Of a stretch of DNA of 64,000 nt, positions 55,008 to 63,970 are shown in pieces. The notes beneath the pieces were generated by a model, which was not told the DNA's origin, did not search any database, and saw only the letters and a program-made list of their open reading frames with translations. This DNA comes from Janthinobacterium sp. Marseille (lineage in GTDB: Bacteria > Pseudomonadota > Gammaproteobacteria > Burkholderiales > Burkholderiaceae_D), in contig NC_009659.1 of NCBI RefSeq assembly GCF_000013625.1, positions 682,001 through 746,000 on the forward strand, given 5' to 3'. Each line of letters begins with the position of its first letter. The first letter of the stretch is position 1. The position numbers and the translations under genes were made by a program.

Positions 55008-56195
55008 ATGCAAAATGCGACCCGCCCGCTGATTGTGCGCCTGACTGAAAAACGCAGCGAGGGCCGGGTCGTGCGCAGTGCCAGCTTCGGCAACCAGCAA
55101 GTCTGGTGGGAGCTGGCCGGGCCCGAGCATAGTTTGCCGGCGCCGCTGGTGGCGCACGATATGGCGGCGACCGCCCTGGTCTTTGTCGCGATGCATCGCG
55201 GCCAGGATTTGTATATCGATGGCCCGGTCACTTATTCCTTATTGAAGAATATGGAAGACCTGGTCGCATGTTGGGTCGCGTGGCGGCCTGACCTGTACCG
55301 GCCGATCCGTGTCGGCGCGGCACAGGAATTGCCGGACAGCGCGATTCCCGCGCCGTATGCACCACGTGCGGTGGCCGCATTCTCCGGCGGTCTCGATGCA
55401 TCGTTTACCGCATGGCGTCACGTCACCGGTCGCGCCGGACGGCGCAGCTATCCCCTGCATGCGGGCGTGCTGATCCAGGGCTTTGATATTGCACTGGATG
55501 CCAAGGCCGCTTTTGATACGACGATCGCATCGGCAGCCGATTCACTGCATTCGATCAGCGTGCCACTGGTGACCTTGAAGACTAACTGGCGCACCGTCGC
55601 CTGTGTGAATTGGGAAATGGAATTCGGCAATGGCGTCGCAACTTGCCTGCGCAACTGGCAGGGCAGTGCCAGCGCCGGCCTGGTCGGTTCCGATGAAGAC
55701 TATGCACGCCTGGTATTGCCCTGGGGCGGTAATCCAATCACTTATACGATGTTGTCCAGCCGTGACTTCCAGATCGTGTATGACGGTGGTGAATTCGCGC
55801 GCACCGAAAAAGCCGAGGGCATACTGGATTGGGCCGTCGGCTTGCGCAATCTGCGTGTGTGCTGGGAAGGACCGACCACCGGTCGCAATTGCGGGCGCTG
55901 CGAAAAGTGCCTGCGCACCAAACTCAATTTCATGGCGGTAGGCGCGGTCTTGCCGGAATCATTGGCAGGTCGCCCGAGCGATGCGCAGATCCTGCGCCTG
56001 CGTGCGGCGAACCATGCACAGCTGGTCTTGCTGGAAGAAATCGTACAAATTGCAGAGAAGCGCCAGATCGATGAATCCTGGTTGCGCATGCTCAAACTAT
56101 CGATCAGGAAGAACCGCTTCCTGAATACCTTCTCCATCTTCGGCAAGCTCAGGCGCATGCTGGGTTCGTTCAAACGCAGGTTGGTGGCAAGATGA
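55008..56195 (+). CDS. PP-loop ATPase-like protein with Cys cluster, function unknown
   Basis: 395 residues from the ATG at 55008 (AGGAA nine bases upstream); an earlier ATG at 54966 overlaps the manC stop and is also possible. A PP-loop nucleotide-binding motif AAFSGGLDASFTAW starts near residue 123, with Ser126-Gly-Gly-Leu-Asp. Near the C-terminus is CGRCEKC (Cys295, 298, 301), a likely metal site as in QueC/ExsB-type proteins. PP-loop enzymes adenylate a substrate, then transfer N or S. Its place between manC and wzx suggests sugar or polymer modification, but I cannot name the reaction. Confidence 0.75.
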   Translation: MQNATRPLIVRLTEKRSEGRVVRSASFGNQQVWWELAGPEHSLPAPLVAHDMAATALVFVAMHRGQDLYIDGPVTYSLLKNMEDLVACWVAWRPDLYRPIRVGAAQELPDSAIPAPYAPRAVAAFSGGLDASFTAWRHVTGRAGRRSYPLHAGVLIQGFDIALDAKAAFDTTIASAADSLHSISVPLVTLKTNWRTVACVNWEMEFGNGVATCLRNWQGSASAGLVGSDEDYARLVLPWGGNPITYTMLSSRDFQIVYDGGEFARTEKAEGILDWAVGLRNLRVCWEGPTTGRNCGRCEKCLRTKLNFMAVGAVLPESLAGRPSDAQILRLRAANHAQLVLLEEIVQIAEKRQIDESWLRMLKLSIRKNRFLNTFSIFGKLRRMLGSFKRRLVAR

Positions 56196-57643
56196 AAAAT
56201 ATGCGACGGGTGGTGCCGTGGGCCATCGTCGATAGCCTGGGAGTGGGCCTGCTCGGTTTCCTGACGCTGGCCATCATGACACGCGTGTTGACACCTACCG
56301 ATTTCGGTAGCGTCGCCTTTGCGCAATCCATCGTACTGCTGACACAACTGGTGATCGGCCTCGGCATCAATGAAGCGCTGATCCAGCGCAGGCCTATCGA
56401 TATGCTGCATCTGGACAGTGCATTCTGGATGGCGATTGCGCTGGGCTTGTCCGGCTTCCTGTTTTGCGTCGGCGTCGGCCTTTACTTCATTTTTTACCTG
56501 GAGCAAAACCTGGTCGGCACCATCCTGCTGGCGGAAGGGACTGCTTGCCTGTTCACCGGCCTGAACCTTTTGCCGTCGGCAATGCTGGATCGCAAGTTGC
56601 GCACCAAGGCAATTGCACGCCGTACCGTAGCCGGCAAGCTGAGTTACTGCATCGTCGCGATAGGGTTGGCACTGGCGCAATTCGGCGTATGGAGCATCGT
56701 CATTGCCGGTATCGTACAAAACATTTTATTGACGGTGATTTTCTGGCGTGGACATACACGGATGCCGCAACGCCGCTTTTCGTGGGCACATGCGAAGCAA
56801 TTGATCGTGTTCGGTTTCCCGGTGATGCTGGAAGGTGCGTTGTGGGCTTTCCTGACACGCGTCTTCAGTCTGTTGATCGGTGCGATCCACGGCATGAGCA
56901 TGCTGGGTTTTGTGAGTGTCGCATTCAAGGCGACGGATGCCTTGTCGAATATCGTCGGCAGTGTGGCGGGACGGATCGGCTTGCCATTGTTCTCGTCGAT
57001 GCAGGCGGACAAGGAACGTTTGCAACGCTCCTTCCTGCAAACCACGCAGGTGATGGCTTTCGTGTCCACGCCTATCTTCGTCGGCCTGGCTTTGACGACG
57101 GCGCAATGGGTACCCTTGCTGCTCGGTGACAAATGGTCGGAAGCGATTCCGATGATCGTGATCCTGTGCTTCGTGTGGGCGATCAGCTTTACCCGCGTTT
57201 TCGTCAGTCCTTATTTGCGTGCGCTCGGCCATCCGCGTGCCTTGTTGTTGCCGGCGGTGTGTGCGAGTGCCTGTACTATCGCCGCAGTTTTCCTGACCGC
57301 GCACCAGTCCGCGATTTACATCATTGCCGCCTGGTCGTGCCGTGTGGCCGTGACTTATCCGCTGGGTTTACATCTGTTGCGCAAGTACGCGGCGATTCCG
57401 ATCCGGCAGCAAATGCAGCCTTTGCTGTCGCCTTTCTTGTGTGTCACGTTCATGGCCGCTTGCGTCTATGCGGCACAGCGCGGTTTGCAACACCTGGCGC
57501 TGCCTTTATTGGCGATGCTGTTGATATCGATGGCGGTGGGGGCAGTGAGCTATGCGCTTGCAGTGCTCCTGCTACACCGCGAACACCTGTCCGGCCTGTG
57601 GGCGAACTGGCGTAGCGGTGGTGAATTGAAGCAGGGTAGTTAG
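56192..57643 (+). CDS. Wzx-type polysaccharide flippase
   Basis: 483 residues, about 13 hydrophobic helices of the MOP/Polysacc_synt family (WAIVDSLGVGLLGFLTLAIM, VLTPTDFGSVAFAQSIVLLT). It should flip the lipid-linked repeat unit across the inner membrane, completing the Wzx/Wzy set. The ATG overlaps the PP-loop gene stop. Last gene of the eps locus; its stop lies three bases from that of the convergent PAP2 gene, with no terminator between. Confidence 0.9.
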   Translation: MKNMRRVVPWAIVDSLGVGLLGFLTLAIMTRVLTPTDFGSVAFAQSIVLLTQLVIGLGINEALIQRRPIDMLHLDSAFWMAIALGLSGFLFCVGVGLYFIFYLEQNLVGTILLAEGTACLFTGLNLLPSAMLDRKLRTKAIARRTVAGKLSYCIVAIGLALAQFGVWSIVIAGIVQNILLTVIFWRGHTRMPQRRFSWAHAKQLIVFGFPVMLEGALWAFLTRVFSLLIGAIHGMSMLGFVSVAFKATDALSNIVGSVAGRIGLPLFSSMQADKERLQRSFLQTTQVMAFVSTPIFVGLALTTAQWVPLLLGDKWSEAIPMIVILCFVWAISFTRVFVSPYLRALGHPRALLLPAVCASACTIAAVFLTAHQSAIYIIAAWSCRVAVTYPLGLHLLRKYAAIPIRQQMQPLLSPFLCVTFMAACVYAAQRGLQHLALPLLAMLLISMAVGAVSYALAVLLLHREHLSGLWANWRSGGELKQGS

Positions 57644-57645
57644 CG

Positions 57646-58251
57646 TTACTCGGTCGGATGGCGGTGCAGGTTTTTATCGCTGCCGGCCAGATAAATCGCG
57701 ATGCGTTCTATCCAGCCTTCGGTCGGTGCCGGTTTGAGTGAGAGGATCGGCAGCAAGGCAATCGTTCCTATCAGCAGCAGCTTGCGATCAAACACAATGG
57801 TGGCCCGGCCATGCGCATACCAGATGAAGCCGAGGCTGATGACTGCACCCAGCAGCAAGCCGGTGATCACTTCAGAAACCGAATGCACGCCCAGTGCCAG
57901 TCGCGAAATACCTATCATCAGGCCAAAGCCGAGACCGGCCAGCACACCCAGCCGCAGCCTGCGTGCATCTTGTTCCTGCAGTAGCAAATACATAAAGACA
58001 GGTGCAATAGACATCGCCCGCATCGCATGGCCGCTGAAACCCTTGAAGTCGATTGCGGCGATACCTATGCCCCAGCCGACGTAGGCAATCTTGGTCGCGG
58101 CGACCAGGAAGATGCCGCCACCGAACAGCAGGCACCAGCAAAGTGCCGGACGCCATGCGCGTGCCGCCGCCAGCCAGACTGCAAGCAGTAAGGCCAGCGG
58201 CATCGTGAAGTTGGTATCGGCGAGTTTGGTAAAGGCGAGCCAGGCTGTCAT
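57646..58251 (-). CDS. PAP2-superfamily membrane phosphatase
   Basis: 201 residues with several TM helices. PAP2 motifs: GFSGHAMRAMS near residue 90 and SRLALGVHSVSEVITGLLLG. The N-terminal motif KxxxxxxRP is not clear. Candidate substrates are undecaprenyl pyrophosphate or phosphatidyl phosphates. I chose the ATG at 58251 (MTAWLAFTKLADTNFTMPLA fits the family N-terminus, GGA eight bases upstream); the frame continues to 58302 inside lgt. Confidence 0.82.
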   Translation of the reverse strand: MTAWLAFTKLADTNFTMPLALLLAVWLAAARAWRPALCWCLLFGGGIFLVAATKIAYVGWGIGIAAIDFKGFSGHAMRAMSIAPVFMYLLLQEQDARRLRLGVLAGLGFGLMIGISRLALGVHSVSEVITGLLLGAVISLGFIWYAHGRATIVFDRKLLLIGTIALLPILSLKPAPTEGWIERIAIYLAGSDKNLHRHPTE

Positions 58252-58276
58252 AAATCCAATCAATAAAGGTAAGGCG

Positions 58277-59074
58277 TCATGCAGGTTTTTTGCGATAGGC
58301 AATCAGCAGCATGACGATACCCAATACGATCAGCGGTACTGACAACATTTGTCCGGCAGAGATAGTGATGCCGGCGAAGTGAACTTCGTAATCCGGCATG
58401 CGGAAATACTCGGTAAAGAAGCGCGCCGAACCATACAGCAGGGCGAACATGCCACCGACCGCCATACGTGGTCTTTCCTTGCGTGCGAACAGCCACAGCA
58501 GGATGAACATCAGCAAGCCGTCGACCAGTGCCTGGTATAAAGGCGATGGATGGCGTGGCAGGTTATCGACGTTCGGCCAGATCATGGCCCAGGGCAGCGA
58601 TGCATCGGCGATGCGGCCCGGCAGTTCGGCATTGATGAAGTTGCCGAGGCGGCCGAAGGCATAACCGAGCGGCACCATGGGTGCGATGAAATCCCATACA
58701 TCGAGTACATTGCGACCCTGGCGTCGTGCCCATATGCTCATCGCCAGCAAGACGCCGAGGAAGCCGCCGTGGAAGGACATGCCGCCTTTCCAGACTTTGA
58801 AGATTTCGAGTGGATTCGAGAAGTAATAGCTGGGATCGTAAAACAGGACTTCACCGAGGCGGCCGCCGATGATCACACCGAGCACACCATAGAACAACAT
58901 ATCGTCGATGTCTTCCTTCTTCCAGCCGGCGCGGGCGATATGCGGTTGCTTGATGCGGATACGGGCAAGCCAGATGAATTGCGCGAAGGCCGCCAGGTAC
59001 ATCAAACCATACCAGCGGATGGCGAGGGGACCGATTGAAAGTGCAACCGGATCGGGCATAGGGTGTATCCACAT
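58277..59074 (-). CDS. lgt: Prolipoprotein diacylglyceryl transferase
   Basis: 265 residues, seven TM helices. Signatures [40 protein letters not shown] and [14 protein letters not shown] (the Lgt motif with catalytic Arg and the phosphatidylglycerol site). It attaches diacylglycerol to lipobox cysteines, for example of LemA. It is followed by the PAP2 gene after 25 bases. Confidence 0.97.
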   Translation of the reverse strand: MWIHPMPDPVALSIGPLAIRWYGLMYLAAFAQFIWLARIRIKQPHIARAGWKKEDIDDMLFYGVLGVIIGGRLGEVLFYDPSYYFSNPLEIFKVWKGGMSFHGGFLGVLLAMSIWARRQGRNVLDVWDFIAPMVPLGYAFGRLGNFINAELPGRIADASLPWAMIWPNVDNLPRHPSPLYQALVDGLLMFILLWLFARKERPRMAVGGMFALLYGSARFFTEYFRMPDYEVHFAGITISAGQMLSVPLIVLGIVMLLIAYRKKPA

Positions 59075-59077
59075 AAT

Positions 59078-59971
59078 TTATTTCTTTCGCAATAATTCCA
59101 GAAAAGCGTTTAATACCGGCGAGGTATTATCCCGTCGCCATGCCATACCGGTTTCGACCAAAGGCGTTTTATCTGCCAGTGCCTTGTAGTCGACGCCGGG
59201 GCGTTTTAAGTTTGATACGGATTGTGGCACAAGCGCGATGCCCATGCCGGCCGATACCAGGCCGATGATGGTTTGCATCTGTATTGCTTCCTGTCCGATA
59301 TGCGGCGTCAAACCGGCGTCGCGATAACAAGCCAGGATCGCATCATGGAAGGCCGGGGCAATCCGGCGCGGGAAGATAATCAGCGGCAGTTCGGCTACCG
59401 CCTGCAATGCCACCGTTTGCTTGCCGCGCACAGCCTTCAGTCCCTTAGGTACAGCCAGGATCAAAGGTTCAGATAAAACCGGCAAATAATCGAGTTGCAG
59501 CTTGGCCTTGTCCGGCAAAGGCGGGATCAGCAAGCCGACATCGATGCGTCCCTGCGCCAGTTCATCCAGCTGTACGTCAGTGGTGGCTTCACGCAAATCG
59601 ATTTCAACCTGCGGATAGGCTTCGCGAAATTCACGCAGGAAGTGCGGTAGCACACTGTAGTCAGCAGTCGAGACGAAAGCCAGCGACAGGCGGCCGGAGG
59701 CGCCGGAAGCGGCGCGCCGCATCAGGTCGGGCAGGGCGGCGGTTTGTTGCAGGATGCGTTGTGCTTCCGGCAAGAGCGCAATACCGGCCGGCGTCAGCGC
59801 GACGCTGCGGCTGGTGCGGCGGAACAGTTGTACGCCCAGTAGCGCTTCCAGCGCCTGGATCGATTGCGACAGCGGCGGTTGCGTCATGTGCAGGCGCAGC
59901 GCGGCGCGGCCGAAATGCATTTCTTCGGCGACGGTGACGAAGTGGCGGAGCTGCCTGAGTTCGATGTTCAT
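59078..59971 (-). CDS. LysR-family transcriptional regulator
   Basis: 297 residues. N-terminal winged HTH (LRHFVTVAEEMHFGRAALRL, MTQPPLSQSIQALEALLG) and a periplasmic-binding-like effector domain. It is divergent from ilvD, with an inverted repeat between, which suggests control of ilvD or autoregulation. Effector unknown. Its stop is three bases before the lgt start on the same strand. Confidence 0.93.
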   Translation of the reverse strand: MNIELRQLRHFVTVAEEMHFGRAALRLHMTQPPLSQSIQALEALLGVQLFRRTSRSVALTPAGIALLPEAQRILQQTAALPDLMRRAASGASGRLSLAFVSTADYSVLPHFLREFREAYPQVEIDLREATTDVQLDELAQGRIDVGLLIPPLPDKAKLQLDYLPVLSEPLILAVPKGLKAVRGKQTVALQAVAELPLIIFPRRIAPAFHDAILACYRDAGLTPHIGQEAIQMQTIIGLVSAGMGIALVPQSVSNLKRPGVDYKALADKTPLVETGMAWRRDNTSPVLNAFLELLRKK

Positions 59972-59989
59972 GGCCTTAATTTACCTCAT

Positions 59990-60012
59990 ATCAATATATT
60001 TTGCATATTGAT
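59990..60012. promoter_or_regulatory. Inverted repeat between lysR gene and ilvD
   Basis: Perfect arms ATCAATAT (59990-59997) and ATATTGAT (60005-60012) with a 7-base spacer. It lies 18 bases upstream of the LysR start and about 145 bases before the ilvD ATG. A typical spot for a LysR operator. Confidence 0.55.
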
Positions 60013-60158
60013 CATGATGGAATCATATATTTGACACATGGCACGACGCAAGGCAATCTAGGCGTCTTTTCAAGGATTTGCCCTGTTACCGGGCAGGCAA
60101 GCGTCGCAGCCCTTTGAAATTGCGACGTACTACCGATAGTTTTCTTTCTGGAGTCATC

Positions 60159-61832
60159 ATGGCATTCAATCGCCGTTCGAAAAATATTACGCAAGGCATC
60201 TCCCGCAGCCCGAATCGTTCCATGTATTACGCAATGGGCTACGAAAAGGAAGATTTCGATAAACCTATGGTCGGCGTCGCCAACGGCCACTCGACGATCA
60301 CGCCATGTAACTCCGGCCTGCAAAAGCTGGCTGATATCGCGATCAAGACAATCAAGGATTCCGGCGGCAATCCGCAAGTATTCGGCACCCCGACGATTTC
60401 GGACGGTATGTCGATGGGCACCGAAGGCATGAAGTATTCGCTGATTTCGCGCGAAGTCATCGCCGACTGTATCGAAACAGCTGTCAACGGCCAGTGGATG
60501 GATGGCGTGCTGGTAATCGGTGGTTGCGACAAGAATATGCCGGGTGGCATGATCGCGATGCTGCGCACCAACGTGCCAAGCATCTATGTATACGGCGGCA
60601 CCATCAAACCAGGTAACTGGAAAGGCAAGGACCTGACCATCGTTTCCGCGTTTGAAGCAGTCGGTGAATTCACTGCCGGTCGCATGTCGCAGGAAGACTT
60701 TGACGGTATCGAACGCAATGCCTGCCCATCGGCCGGTTCCTGCGGCGGTATGTACACCGCGAACACCATGTCGTCTTCGTTTGAAGCGCTGGGCCTGGCC
60801 CTGCCTTACTCGTCGACCATGGCGAATCCTGATGATGAAAAAGTCGGCTCCGCAGCGGAATCCGCACGCGTGTTGATCGAAGCGATCAAGAATGACTTGA
60901 AGCCACGCGACATCGTGACGCGCAAGGCAATCGAAAATGCAGTGGCCGTGATTATGGCTACCGGCGGTTCGACCAATGCGGTCCTGCACTTCCTGGCGAT
61001 TGCACATGCCGCTGAAGTGGAATGGACGATCGACGACTTCGAACGCATGCGTAAAAAAGTACCAGTCATCTGCGACCTGAAACCATCTGGTAAATATGTT
61101 GCGACCGACTTGCATAAAGCCGGCGGTATCCCACAAGTCATGAAAGTCTTGCTGGATGCAGGCCTGCTGCACGGCGATTGCATGACCATCACCGGCCAGA
61201 CCGTCGCGGAAGCATTGGCACACATCCCATCGGTACCGCGCGCCGACCAGCACGTGATCCACCCGATCAAGGATGCGTTGTACGAGCAAGGCCATCTGGC
61301 GATCCTGAAAGGCAATCTGTCGCCTGAAGGTTGCGTGGCAAAAATCACCGGTTTGAAAAATCCTGTGATCACCGGCCCGGCACGTGTATTCGATGATGAA
61401 TACTCGGCGATGGACGCGATCATGGCGAACAAGATTGTTGCCGGCGATGTCCTGGTCATGCGCTACCTCGGACCAAAAGGCGGTCCTGGCATGCCTGAGA
61501 TGCTGGCACCGACTTCGGCGCTGGTTGGCCAGGGCCTGGGTGAATCAGTTGGTTTGATTACCGACGGTCGTTTCTCCGGTGGTACCTGGGGCATGGTGGT
61601 TGGCCACGTGTCGCCGGAAGCGTTTGTCGGTGGTCTGATCGGCCTGGTGGAAGAAGGTGATTCGGTCACCATCGATGCACACAAGCTGCTGATCCAGTTG
61701 AACGTACCGGAAGAAGAAATCGCACGTCGCCGCGCCAACTGGAAACAACCTGCACCGCGTTACACACGTGGCGTGTTGTCGAAATTTGCCGCACTGGCTT
61801 CGTCGGCCAGCAAAGGCGCGGTTACCGGCTGA
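60159..61832 (+). CDS. ilvD: Dihydroxy-acid dehydratase
   Basis: 557 residues, branched-chain amino acid synthesis: dehydrates 2,3-dihydroxyisovalerate and its homologue. Fe-S ligands are visible in [18 protein letters not shown] and [14 protein letters not shown]. The ATG at 60159 with GGAG upstream gives the standard [13 protein letters not shown] start; the open frame continues 27 codons upstream in leader sequence. Strong terminator downstream. Confidence 0.97.
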   Translation: MAFNRRSKNITQGISRSPNRSMYYAMGYEKEDFDKPMVGVANGHSTITPCNSGLQKLADIAIKTIKDSGGNPQVFGTPTISDGMSMGTEGMKYSLISREVIADCIETAVNGQWMDGVLVIGGCDKNMPGGMIAMLRTNVPSIYVYGGTIKPGNWKGKDLTIVSAFEAVGEFTAGRMSQEDFDGIERNACPSAGSCGGMYTANTMSSSFEALGLALPYSSTMANPDDEKVGSAAESARVLIEAIKNDLKPRDIVTRKAIENAVAVIMATGGSTNAVLHFLAIAHAAEVEWTIDDFERMRKKVPVICDLKPSGKYVATDLHKAGGIPQVMKVLLDAGLLHGDCMTITGQTVAEALAHIPSVPRADQHVIHPIKDALYEQGHLAILKGNLSPEGCVAKITGLKNPVITGPARVFDDEYSAMDAIMANKIVAGDVLVMRYLGPKGGPGMPEMLAPTSALVGQGLGESVGLITDGRFSGGTWGMVVGHVSPEAFVGGLIGLVEEGDSVTIDAHKLLIQLNVPEEEIARRRANWKQPAPRYTRGVLSKFAALASSASKGAVTG

Positions 61833-61851
61833 TAACTGGTTTTGCTTGCGT

Positions 61852-61880
61852 AAAAAAGCCGGCTGATGCCGGCTTTTTTT
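61852..61880 (+). terminator. Terminator after ilvD
   Basis: AAGCCGGC-TGAT-GCCGGCTT stem flanked by A runs and T7. Confidence 0.92.
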
Positions 61881-61914
61881 ATGCGCGTTGGATAAGTGCG
61901 GTTTGTGCTTTTCT

Positions 61915-61937
61915 TTATCCACATTTTCTGTGGATAA
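61915..61937. other. Inverted pair of perfect DnaA-box consensus sequences
   Basis: TTATCCACA (61915-61923) and its complement TGTGGATAA (61929-61937), five bases apart, both matching the full DnaA box. A weaker GTTGGATAA lies at 61887-61895. The pair could also fold as a hairpin. There is no dnaA or dnaN nearby, so this is not likely the origin. Confidence 0.55.
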
Positions 61938-62042
61938 GTCTGGGGGAAACTCATCGTACCGGTGCGCAAAGCCTTGCTGTTATTGGCCCGGATATAAATT
62001 GCCCATCCAGTGGCGGCATTGCACAAGTATTGGCCTTGCCGT

Positions 62043-63416
62043 TCAATCGGCAAATACGTATTTGTTCTTGCCCAGTTGCTTGGCCTGGTACATCGCGGTA
62101 TCGGCACGCTTGAGTAATTGTTCGCGCTCGACGCCGGGCTGGAACATTGCGACGCCTATGCTGGCCGACACGATGACTTCGTTGCCATCCATGTGTACCG
62201 GTTCTTGTGCGGTATGGATCATGCGTTCGAGGATTTTCTCGCATTCATCGATGGAGTTCAGGCGATCGAGGATGACGACGAATTCATCACCACCAAAACG
62301 CGCCAGCGTATCGGTCGCACGCATACAGTGTTGCAGGCGTTGCGCCATTTGCTGCAACAGGCGATCACCGGCGGCATGGCCGAGGCTGTCGTTGACTTCC
62401 TTGAAGCCATCAAGGTCGAGGAAGCAGACTGCGACCAGGTGATGATGGCCGTTGGCGCCGGCAATGGCTTTCTTCAGACGGCTGTCGAGCAGGCGTCGAT
62501 TCGGCAGGCCGGTCAATACATCGTATTGCGCGAGTCTTTGCAATTCCTTGCGGCTGCGGATGACGCCACCGAGCAGGTAAGCCAGCCACGCGACAAAGAG
62601 GCTGCCAAGGATGGTGACGCAGGCTTCAAACAGCAGGCGCGCGCGATTGCTCCAGCTGCCTTGTTTGCTTACTTCCAGTGTCCATTCGTTCGTACCAACC
62701 CTGACCGGACGAGTGAAGATACGGCCTTCCGGCATGGCGGCGGAAGCGGCGATCACTTCCACCGTATCAGTTTGTGGATTGTGGCCGCTCAGGCGATATG
62801 CATAGCCGCGCTGTTCCATATCTTCAAGGTGCGCGTCGCTGAAGGCATCAGGAAATTTCAGTGTCACTGCGGTAAAGCCCCAGAAGTAAGAGCTGCCTTC
62901 TGCGGTTTTGAGGAAAACGGGGAGTTGACCGACTGCGCCCATAGGTCCCTGCAACAGGCGGATGGGGCCGTAGAACTCGACCACGTTCTGGTTCATCGTC
63001 GGGATCAGTGTGTTGCGATCCTCACCCGCCAGCATATCGTGGCCCAGCACGCCATGACTGGCTGTGGCCGGTTCGGTCTGGCGGATGATACCGTCCGGTG
63101 CCAGCGACAAGGCGTACGCGCCCTTGTACATCGTCAGCATGTAGCGGGAGAGGCGGGAGAATTCGCTGACCTGTCCCTTACCCTGGTGCACCATCACCGC
63201 CAATGCATTGGCGGCTGACAGCGCATGATCGAATTGCTGGGTAATCGCGGTGGCATAAGTCGTCACCATCTGGTTCGCTTTCACCAACTCGATTTCACGA
63301 CGATTGGATTCAGCCTTGAAAAATATCCAGCCGCCCACCATCAGTGACAGCATGAATACCAGTAGGGGGAATCGCCAGATAGTAGGGTGCGCGGCAAACA
63401 ATAAAGGTCGGCGCAT
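62043..63416 (-). CDS. Diguanylate cyclase with periplasmic CHASE-like sensor
   Basis: 457 residues. TM helix near 17-35 (LLVFMLSLMVGGWIFFKAE), a periplasmic domain with CHASE-like features (ITQQFDHALSAANAL, GYAYRLSG, DTVEVIAASAAMPEGRI), a second TM helix (GSLFVAWLAYLLGG), then GGDEF. The active-site RFGGDEF is intact near residue 375, and an RxxD inhibitory site (RATD) lies five residues before it. It should make c-di-GMP and be product-inhibited. It stands alone. Confidence 0.93.
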   Translation of the reverse strand: MRRPLLFAAHPTIWRFPLLVFMLSLMVGGWIFFKAESNRREIELVKANQMVTTYATAITQQFDHALSAANALAVMVHQGKGQVSEFSRLSRYMLTMYKGAYALSLAPDGIIRQTEPATASHGVLGHDMLAGEDRNTLIPTMNQNVVEFYGPIRLLQGPMGAVGQLPVFLKTAEGSSYFWGFTAVTLKFPDAFSDAHLEDMEQRGYAYRLSGHNPQTDTVEVIAASAAMPEGRIFTRPVRVGTNEWTLEVSKQGSWSNRARLLFEACVTILGSLFVAWLAYLLGGVIRSRKELQRLAQYDVLTGLPNRRLLDSRLKKAIAGANGHHHLVAVCFLDLDGFKEVNDSLGHAAGDRLLQQMAQRLQHCMRATDTLARFGGDEFVVILDRLNSIDECEKILERMIHTAQEPVHMDGNEVIVSASIGVAMFQPGVEREQLLKRADTAMYQAKQLGKNKYVFAD

Positions 63417-63603
63417 GATTTGGCCTCGCTTTACAATTTGTTGAACAGGCTCTGCACTTCCTAGTAGAACCGGTCTGCCCTACAGGGTCAAGGACGGCCG
63501 GTCTTTGTTTAGAAATGTTTACTCGGTGTAGGACAAGAGCTGTTGTAGAAAACTGTTGCAGAAATAGTCACGAGCGCGACTATCGGGATGACTTGCTGCG
63601 GGG

Positions 63604-63819
63604 CTATTTGAAGGTCTTTTTGACGCGTTCCTGGCGAGCTTTTTCCAGTTGCTCATGGGCTTTGCGTTTGTCGCGTCCCAGCATACGCTCGCCAAACTCG
63701 AACCAGAGGAAGGCGAACGCGAACAAACCGACAATCGCCCACCATGACAGGTCGGCAACCGGGCCAACTTCAAAGTATTTTAAAACGGTCAATAGTACGA
63801 TCGCGATAATGAGTGGCAT
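63604..63819 (-). CDS. Small Trp-rich membrane protein
   Basis: 71 residues, MPLIIAIVLLTVLKYFEVGP start, two TM helices with WW and WFEFGER, and a charged C-terminal tail. It fits the small Trp-rich protein family of Burkholderiales (TIGR04438 type). The ATG at 63819 has AGGGAG upstream. Function unknown. Confidence 0.78.
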   Translation of the reverse strand: MPLIIAIVLLTVLKYFEVGPVADLSWWAIVGLFAFAFLWFEFGERMLGRDKRKAHEQLEKARQERVKKTFK

Positions 63820-63970
63820 GAGTTCTCCCTTTGGCTGCAGCATATTGTGAAAAAGAGTAACGGTCAATTGCGGCTGTCAACCCTTGTGTTAGCTTGGCGT
63901 TGTATCACTGTAGGGGGTTGTATTCCTGAAACACGGTAGAATAGCGGCGATCAATCTTGTGGAGAAAAGC

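Noticed and set aside
60077..60093. ilvD leader-peptide attenuator
   Set aside because: A short TGCCC / GGGCA hairpin exists, but there is no run of branched-chain codons and no T tail.
61915..61937. Chromosome origin (oriC)
   Set aside because: Only two full DnaA boxes, no dnaA/dnaN/gyrB nearby and no AT-rich 13-mers; kept only as a DnaA-box finding.
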